From Candidatus Rifleibacteriota bacterium (lineage in GTDB: Bacteria > Riflebacteria > Ozemobacteria > Ozemobacterales > Ozemobacteraceae), in the NCBI GenBank assembly GCA_022704885.1, contig JAKJFO010000058.1, positions 1-20,409 on the forward strand: a DNA stretch of 20,409 nucleotides, read 5' to 3'. Shown here in pieces: positions 16,095 through 20,409 of the stretch. The stretch's first letter is position 1. Every line of letters starts with the position of its first letter. The notes under the pieces are model-generated. The model had not been told where the DNA came from, searched no databases, and saw only the letters and a program-made list of their open reading frames with translations. Both the position numbers and the translations under genes were made by a program.

Positions 16095-16117
16095 ACCATC
16101 TGAGCTAAAAAATTCAA
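16090..16117 (-). promoter_or_regulatory. Sigma70-like promoter of the ugd-pse operon
   Basis: On the minus strand TTGAAT (16112-16117) and TATTAT (16090-16095) with a 16-nt spacer match the consensus at 4 of 6 and 5 of 6 positions. Initiation would fall near 16083, about 44 nt before the ugd ATG. Its -10 box covers the -10 box of the opposite promoter. Confidence 0.4.
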
Positions 16118-16140
16118 GCTGTACGAGTAATCACTGCATC

Positions 16141-17223
16141 ATGATCCGAATATTGGACCGCTACATTTTCACCCAGCTGATCGGGCCGTTTTTGTTCGGC
16201 TTTTTTCTGTTCGTCACCATCATCGCCATCGACCCGCTGATGTCGGCTCTGCAAAGCATCGTGAACGAGAACGTCGGGCTCAGCGTCATGGGCCGCTGGT
16301 TTCTCAACCGGCTGCCACAGGACATGATCTTCACCTTTCCCATGTCGGTGCTGCTCGCCAATCTTCTCGTCTTCGGCCGCATGTCGAAAGATTCAGAAAC
16401 GACCGCGCTCAGAGCCGGCGGCACCAACTTTTTTCGCATTCTCGTGCCCGTCATCGTTTTTGCCCTGATGATCACTATTATAAGCTTCATCTTCAACGAA
16501 CTGGTTGTCCCCGGCAGCAACGAGCGGGCCCGCAACATCAGGCGCCAGGAAATCATGCGTCTGATCGAGCCAGAAGCATCTGAAAACTCGATCATGCGGA
16601 CTTCCGACGGCGCCTTTGCCTATGCCCGCAAAGTCTACGAAAAACGCGGCCAGATGGAAAAAGTTCTGCTCGAATACTATGACGACAATGGAGTTCTCAC
16701 CAAAAGAATTTCGGCAGCCACAGCTGACTGGAACGGCGACGCGTGGATTCTCAAACAGGCGGTAATTCAAGATTACACGCATAGCGCGGTGCCCGCCCCG
16801 GAAAGCATGGCGGCAATCCGCATCGACACGATCGAAGAAACGCCAGAAGACTTTGCCCGACAGAGTAAAAAACCTACCGAAATGAGCTACAATGAACTGA
16901 AAGACAGAATAGAAGCCTATGAGCGCGCGCAGTTCATGGACACCACCGAAATGCGTGTCGGTCTCGCCATGAAAACCTCACTGCCCTTTGCCAGTTTCTT
17001 TTTTGCCATTATTGGCGCCAGCTTTGGCCTGACCAACAATAGAAGCGGAGCCTTTATCGGTTTTGGCGTCTCGATTCTGATCATTTTCGTCTATTATGTT
17101 CTGATGAGTCTTTTTTCGGCGCTCGGCAAATCAGGGCATATCCCGCCGATGCTTGCCGCATGGGCACAAAACATAATCTTTGCTCTTGCAGGATTTTACA
17201 TTGTCAAACGCATCAATGACTGA
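16141..17223 (+). CDS. LptF/LptG-family permease (YjgP/YjgQ)
   Basis: 360 residues with the layout of LPS-export permeases: three N-terminal membrane segments (about 10-35, 50-75, 95-120), a periplasmic beta-jellyroll region (about 130-270) and three C-terminal segments (about 275-355). Typical features are the opening Ile-Leu-Asp-Arg-Tyr-Ile-Phe, Pro-Met-Ser-Val-Leu-Leu-Ala in the second segment, Ser-Glu-Thr-Thr-Ala-Leu-Arg-Ala-Gly-Gly before the third, and Glu-Met-Ser-Tyr-Asn-Glu-Leu before the C-terminal bundle. With LptB2 it would extract lipopolysaccharide from the inner membrane and pass it to LptC. Whether it is LptF or LptG cannot be told from sequence, and no second permease lies in the window. 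The ATG at 16141 fits the family N-terminus and the promoter; no clear ribosome binding site is seen. Confidence 0.9.
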   Translation: MIRILDRYIFTQLIGPFLFGFFLFVTIIAIDPLMSALQSIVNENVGLSVMGRWFLNRLPQDMIFTFPMSVLLANLLVFGRMSKDSETTALRAGGTNFFRILVPVIVFALMITIISFIFNELVVPGSNERARNIRRQEIMRLIEPEASENSIMRTSDGAFAYARKVYEKRGQMEKVLLEYYDDNGVLTKRISAATADWNGDAWILKQAVIQDYTHSAVPAPESMAAIRIDTIEETPEDFARQSKKPTEMSYNELKDRIEAYERAQFMDTTEMRVGLAMKTSLPFASFFFAIIGASFGLTNNRSGAFIGFGVSILIIFVYYVLMSLFSALGKSGHIPPMLAAWAQNIIFALAGFYIVKRIND

Positions 17224-17236
17224 TCGGAAAGCTGTC

Positions 17237-18682
17237 ATGCGAATTATCAGCCTGCTGCTGTTCATGGCACTTCTTGCGGGAAGCGCCCACGCAGAAGTTT
17301 TCAGACCCCTGCAGATTCTTCTGCCTGGCAACCTTGGCGGAAATCTGGCTACTGTCGACCGTAACCTCAAAATCACTCCTGACCTCTGCTGGAGAATCAC
17401 CGGACAGCTCGATTCATTCAGAAAGCTGAAAGACAAGGATTGCCTGGTGATTGCTCCGGGTAACGATTCAAGCATATATTCGCCGGTAAATTACCTGTTT
17501 CGCGGCGAACTCGAGCGCGAACTGATCGGCCGCTGCCGACCCGACGCCTGGGGCATCAGCCCTGCCGACCTCGATATGTTCGCCGACTCAGGTTTGAGCA
17601 AAGAAATCAGGCAGCGGGTCTGGACAAACCATGAAACGATAGATCGTCAGACCTTGTTTACCCCGTTCACCACTCATAAAGTCGGCAACCAGCGCATATG
17701 GTATTTCAATTTCATCAGCCCCGAATACTGCCGCCACCTGCCCTTGAGCAACTGGGGTAATTTCGCAGCCGACGGCCCACAAAGAAGTCTGCGCCGATTA
17801 AACCTTAACTTCACCGACAACGACATCACTGTTTCTACCGTTCATCTCGACAGAAACGAAATCGAGCCGCTGCTTGCTGAATTCAAGAAAACTCCCGGCT
17901 GGCACCTGGTCGTACAGGTAGCTTCACCAGAAAATCCGGCGCTTTTTTCAACCAGCGTGCCTGAGCAACAGAGCAACGTCTGGTTGATGTCGATCGAAAA
18001 CGGGCACACACATCTTCCTCAGATCAATGTTTTCAGGCGCAACAACGGTTATCCAAGATTGACCCTTCGCCGACTGCCCTATAACAGAGCACGCAGCCAG
18101 TCTGGTGATGAGCTTTTCAGAATAGCCGAAAATAAAATCCGGCAATCTGTCGTAAAGCCGCTGCATGTCGTCAAACCTTCTTTTCAGGCTTCAACAGCTC
18201 CGTTTCGTTTTTCCGGCAACATGCACGCCAGACTGATCAGACAGGCATGCAGCAGCGACGTCACTTTTTTAAGAGTTCCGCCAACACAACATCTGGTTGA
18301 CAATGTGATATGTACCGGACATATTCTCTCTACTATGGAAAATGACCGTATTCACAGCTTCCGATTATCAGGAAAAGAGTTGTTCGATCTCGCGGCTGCC
18401 CTGATAAAGGATTCGGATACGCACCCGACAGCTGTGGCTGGCTGTGAAGCCACCTGGTTTGCCGGGCGGATCACTTCTCTGAATGTTGCCGGGCAGCCCT
18501 GTCGGTCAGACAGACACTATCTGGTCAGTACGACTGAGCGAACTCTGCAGGATACAGCCATCAGAAACCTGGCTTTATCAGAAAAACTGCGAGGCTACGA
18601 AGGCGAAACTTTGTGGAAGGTGTGGATGAACACACTTAAATCACATTATATTGCTGATGAACAACTGATTGAGCAACCATAA
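17237..18682 (+). CDS. Exported UshA-like protein with degenerate phosphatase domain
   Basis: 481 residues with a clear signal peptide (Met-Arg-Ile-Ile, hydrophobic core, cleavage after Ala-His-Ala near residue 19). Residues about 325-470 match the 5'-nucleotidase C-terminal domain: Val-Pro-Pro...Leu-Val-Asp-Asn, Leu-Ser-Gly-Lys-Glu-Leu-Phe-Asp, and later Val-Ala-Gly-Gln-Pro-Cys before Tyr-Leu-Val-Ser-Thr-Thr. The N-terminal half sits where the metallophosphatase domain should be, but expected ligand motifs look lost: Leu-Pro-Gly-Asn-Leu-Gly-Gly instead of Asn-Asp-x-His-Gly, Ala-Pro-Gly-Asn-Asp instead of a Gly-Asp motif, and no Gly-Asn-His-Glu. A Gly-His-Thr-His near 256-259 remains. It may be a non-catalytic relative. 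The start is 13 nt after the permease stop with GGAAAG 5 nt upstream, so the two share a transcript. Confidence 0.65.
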   Translation: MRIISLLLFMALLAGSAHAEVFRPLQILLPGNLGGNLATVDRNLKITPDLCWRITGQLDSFRKLKDKDCLVIAPGNDSSIYSPVNYLFRGELERELIGRCRPDAWGISPADLDMFADSGLSKEIRQRVWTNHETIDRQTLFTPFTTHKVGNQRIWYFNFISPEYCRHLPLSNWGNFAADGPQRSLRRLNLNFTDNDITVSTVHLDRNEIEPLLAEFKKTPGWHLVVQVASPENPALFSTSVPEQQSNVWLMSIENGHTHLPQINVFRRNNGYPRLTLRRLPYNRARSQSGDELFRIAENKIRQSVVKPLHVVKPSFQASTAPFRFSGNMHARLIRQACSSDVTFLRVPPTQHLVDNVICTGHILSTMENDRIHSFRLSGKELFDLAAALIKDSDTHPTAVAGCEATWFAGRITSLNVAGQPCRSDRHYLVSTTERTLQDTAIRNLALSEKLRGYEGETLWKVWMNTLKSHYIADEQLIEQP

Positions 18683-18699
18683 ATTCTTACGGGAACCAA

Positions 18700-19491
18700 A
18701 TGAACATATTATCAAAGATTTCTAAAAGCCTTCTGACAGCTTTATTGGTGGTATTTCTGCTTACAGGCAGCATTTTTGCACAGACTGAAGACAAAGATTA
18801 TCAGCCTGATCCTGCCATTACTGCAAAAATTGCCGAAAATCCGCAGATCATACATGAGAAACTCACTTCATCGATGAACAAGCTTCTCGAAAATCCGGCA
18901 ACCTTGACCATAGAAATCACTCCCTATGCTGAACCGGGCGACAAAGACTGTACAGAGGGCCGATTCAAAAGGGTTGTGGTTAAGACTTCGCGTGGGCAGG
19001 TCGAAAAACTTTATCTGCATCAGGCTGACATCGAGTTTGAAGACGTGCAGCTCGACACGAAAAAGCTGCTCGAAGAAGACAAAATCGACCCGGTGTCGAT
19101 GAAAAATATCAACATGGACGTGATCATTAAAGAAAGCGATATGAACAGCTTTCTCGATGCCAAAAGCAAATCGATAAAGGTATCTGACCCTAAGATAAAG
19201 CTGCTGCCCGATACCATGGAACTTTCAGGCATTACCAAATATGGCATGGTCCGGGTAGATTTCTGGGCTACCGGCAAGCTCTCGGTAAAGGATGGCAGAG
19301 AAATTCATTTTCACGCCAACCGCATGAAGGTGAACCGCATGACCATGCCCAGATCCTTTGTCGGAATGATCATCAAGAAGATCAACCCGGTGCTCAACCT
19401 TGATAAATTCCCATTCAAACTCAATCTCAAAGAAATCAGAATCAGCCGCGGCGAAATGAATTTTACCAGTTACCGCAAGGGATCTCGATAA
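18700..19491 (+). CDS. Exported DUF2993 / LmeA-like phospholipid-binding protein
   Basis: 263 residues with a signal peptide of about 27 residues (cleavage near Ser-Ile-Phe-Ala-Gln). The mature part resembles DUF2993/LmeA proteins: a beta-rich fold with Leu-x-Leu-x-x-Ala-Asp-Ile-Glu-Phe-Glu-Asp-Val, a middle Ile-Lys-Glu-Ser-Asp-Met-Asn-Ser-Phe-Leu segment, and the closing Ile-Asn-Pro-Val-Leu-Asn-Leu-Asp-Lys-Phe-Pro-Phe, characteristic of the family. Mycobacterial LmeA binds phospholipids and affects lipomannan growth; the fold is related to tubular lipid-binding proteins. Beside a lipid-export permease it probably handles envelope lipids in the periplasm. It lies 17 nt after the previous stop, with GGGA 5 nt before the ATG. 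Confidence 0.75.
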   Translation: MNILSKISKSLLTALLVVFLLTGSIFAQTEDKDYQPDPAITAKIAENPQIIHEKLTSSMNKLLENPATLTIEITPYAEPGDKDCTEGRFKRVVVKTSRGQVEKLYLHQADIEFEDVQLDTKKLLEEDKIDPVSMKNINMDVIIKESDMNSFLDAKSKSIKVSDPKIKLLPDTMELSGITKYGMVRVDFWATGKLSVKDGREIHFHANRMKVNRMTMPRSFVGMIIKKINPVLNLDKFPFKLNLKEIRISRGEMNFTSYRKGSR

Positions 19492-19507
19492 CACAAAGAA
19501 ATACCTT

Positions 19508-19537
19508 TTGCATTCAGACTTCCCGCCAAGTTACAAT
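19508..19537 (+). promoter_or_regulatory. Possible promoter of the Cys-rich gene
   Basis: TACAAT (19532-19537) matches the -10 consensus at 5 of 6 positions; TTGCAT (19508-19513), 18 nt upstream, is a weak -35 box. The 74-nt gap is the longest within this block, so separate expression of the last gene is plausible. Confidence 0.3.
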
Positions 19538-19555
19538 ACATCAGATTCAATTCAC

Positions 19556-19561
19556 AGGAGG
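19556..19561 (+). promoter_or_regulatory. Strong ribosome binding site of the Cys-rich gene
   Basis: AGGAGG, a perfect anti-16S match, lies 4 nt before the ATG at 19566. It is the strongest such site in the window and suggests high translation. Confidence 0.75.
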
Positions 19562-19565
19562 AAGT

Positions 19566-20354
19566 ATGAAACGACTACTGGTTATTCTTCTCGGTCTCTG
19601 TTTTGCTGTACCCGCTTTTGCAGAAGGTGTAAGAGCCGTCGATAACGACGCATGGCTCGATCATCTCGGGCAGATGCAGATAATCAGACAGCAGATTCTG
19701 AGCCTGGTTACCAAAGAAAATCCGACAGCAGATGACAAGGCTGTTCTGGAGACTCTCAAAGCCGATTTTGCCGCCCAGAAGGCCAAATGGGACAACTATC
19801 TGGTTGAAGTGTCTCAGCAGCAGGAAGCCCCCAAAGTCGATGAAGCAAAGCCTGACACACAGGAAAAGGCCTGGGGCAGCAAATGCAAAGACAGTGATTG
19901 CAAAGGCAAAAAGAAGCAAAAGAAACACTGGAAAAAGTCCTGCAAAAAATGCAAAGAAGGCTGTACCGGCAAATGCGGCGACTGCAAGGTTAAAGATTGT
20001 GGCAGCAAAGACTGCAAATGCAAAAAGCACGCAAAAAGAGCTGTAAAACCCTGCAGCAAAGGCAAAGAATGCTGCCAGGTCACCGGCAAAGAATGCACAG
20101 ATCCAAACTGCGGCAGCCACAAAAAGGCGAAAAAACACAGCAAAAAGTGCTGGGGCCAGCATGTCTGCGGTGAACAGTGCAAGAACGGCTGCAAATTTGC
20201 TAAAACCGACTGCTGTGGCAGCGCCATGTGCAAAGAAGTCGGTCACTGCATCAGAAACAGCAAAAAGACTGACGACTGCTGTGGCGGCAAAAAGTGCGGC
20301 AATAAATCAGGCGAATGTTGCAAAACCTCTGGTAAAAAAGGCTGCAACGGCTGA
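19566..20354 (+). CDS. Exported Cys/Lys-rich protein, unknown function
   Basis: 262 residues in three parts: a signal peptide of about 19 residues (cleavage after Pro-Ala-Phe-Ala); a helical, Cys-free region (about 20-85), rich in Gln, Lys, Glu and Asp and possibly coiled-coil; and a tail (about 105-262) with 29 cysteines and very many lysines. The tail has Cys-x-x-Cys, Cys-x-x-x-Cys and several Cys-Cys pairs, including loosely repeated units such as Gly-Lys-Glu-Cys-Cys and Gly-Glu-Cys-Cys. Seven histidines are interspersed. No family is recognised. The Cys density suggests metal binding (metallothionein-like) or a disulfide-knotted surface protein; the positive charge could bind anionic envelope polymers. 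Start choice is secure (signal peptide and strong ribosome binding site). It is the last gene before a strong terminator. Confidence 0.8.
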   Translation: MKRLLVILLGLCFAVPAFAEGVRAVDNDAWLDHLGQMQIIRQQILSLVTKENPTADDKAVLETLKADFAAQKAKWDNYLVEVSQQQEAPKVDEAKPDTQEKAWGSKCKDSDCKGKKKQKKHWKKSCKKCKEGCTGKCGDCKVKDCGSKDCKCKKHAKRAVKPCSKGKECCQVTGKECTDPNCGSHKKAKKHSKKCWGQHVCGEQCKNGCKFAKTDCCGSAMCKEVGHCIRNSKKTDDCCGGKKCGNKSGECCKTSGKKGCNG

Positions 20355-20376
20355 TCGAACAGAATTGACACCTCTT

Positions 20377-20409
20377 AAAAAGGTCTCACCACGTGTGAGA
20401 CCTTTTTTA
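20377..20409 (+). terminator. Strong Rho-independent terminator
   Basis: A 13-bp perfect stem (20377-20389 with 20395-20407) and a 5-nt loop end in a run of T residues. The core is AGGTCTCAC/GTGAGACCT. It lies 22 nt after the Cys-rich gene. The A-run on the left side could let it also work on the opposite strand for a gene beyond the window. Confidence 0.9.

Noticed and set aside
16060..16140. N-terminal extension of the LptF/G permease from an upstream TTG
   Set aside because: It would start upstream of the promoter at 16066-16094, and the family N-terminus begins at the ATG at 16141.
19575..20246. 223-codon minus-strand frame rich in Ala, Phe and Cys opposite the Cys-rich gene
   Set aside because: Its hydrophobic look comes from reading AAA, TGC and GGC codons in reverse. 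The plus-strand gene has a signal peptide and a perfect ribosome binding site.
1..20409. CRISPR arrays, tRNA or rRNA genes, insertion sequences, prophage genes
   Set aside because: No regularly spaced repeats, cloverleaf-like segments, transposase motifs or phage proteins were seen on either strand by eye; short degenerate elements could be missed.

Overview
The window looks like a chromosomal surface-glycan region of a diderm (Gram-negative-type) and probably flagellated bacterium. An LptF/LptG-type permease implies an outer membrane with lipopolysaccharide or lipooligosaccharide. A complete pseudaminic acid pathway next to a DUF115/Maf-type protein is the usual genetic setting of flagellin glycosylation. 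I cannot name the organism. The DUF2993 protein and the atypical SpsF-type cytidylyltransferase suggest a lineage outside the well-studied Proteobacteria (a candidate phylum such as Riflebacteria is a guess only).

Layout: (1) Positions 1-5580, plus strand, hold a compact five-gene run: acyl carrier protein, FkbH-like HAD/GNAT protein, zinc-finger SAM methyltransferase, AAC(3)-type N-acyltransferase and DUF4910 metallopeptidase-like protein. It may follow the 3' end of a membrane-protein gene. (2) Positions 5611-16039, minus strand, read from right to left: UDP-glucose 6-dehydrogenase, a sugar-1-phosphate nucleotidyltransferase with a left-handed beta-helix, then pseB, pseC, an spsF-type pseF, pseG, an NeuB-family pseI, a pseH-like GNAT with an unexplained C-terminal extension, and the DUF115/Maf protein. 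Junctions are tight (three 4-nt stop/start overlaps and two longer overlaps), so this is almost certainly one operon, possibly with an extra promoter before the DUF115 gene. (3) Positions 16141-20354, plus strand, hold an envelope group: LptF/G permease, an exported UshA-like protein with apparently degenerate catalytic motifs, an exported DUF2993/LmeA-like lipid-binding protein, and an exported protein very rich in Cys and Lys. A strong intrinsic terminator closes it at 20377-20409. Blocks 2 and 3 diverge from a 100-bp gap holding two sigma70-like promoters whose -10 boxes overlap.

How the genes may work together: block 2 turns UDP-GlcNAc into CMP-pseudaminic acid (PseB, C, H, G, I, F) and should supply UDP-glucuronate or a related nucleotide sugar. 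The DUF115 protein is a plausible transferase of the nonulosonic acid to flagellin. Block 1 looks like an acyl-tailoring cassette. FkbH proteins load a glyceryl unit from 1,3-bisphosphoglycerate onto a dedicated carrier protein. A methyltransferase could modify it, and the AAC(3)-like enzyme could pass it to an amino group on the sugar. This is the most interesting inference here: a carrier-protein route for unusual N-acyl groups on a surface amino sugar, converging on the pseudaminic acid operon. No flagellin or other acceptor gene is visible, so the target is unproven.
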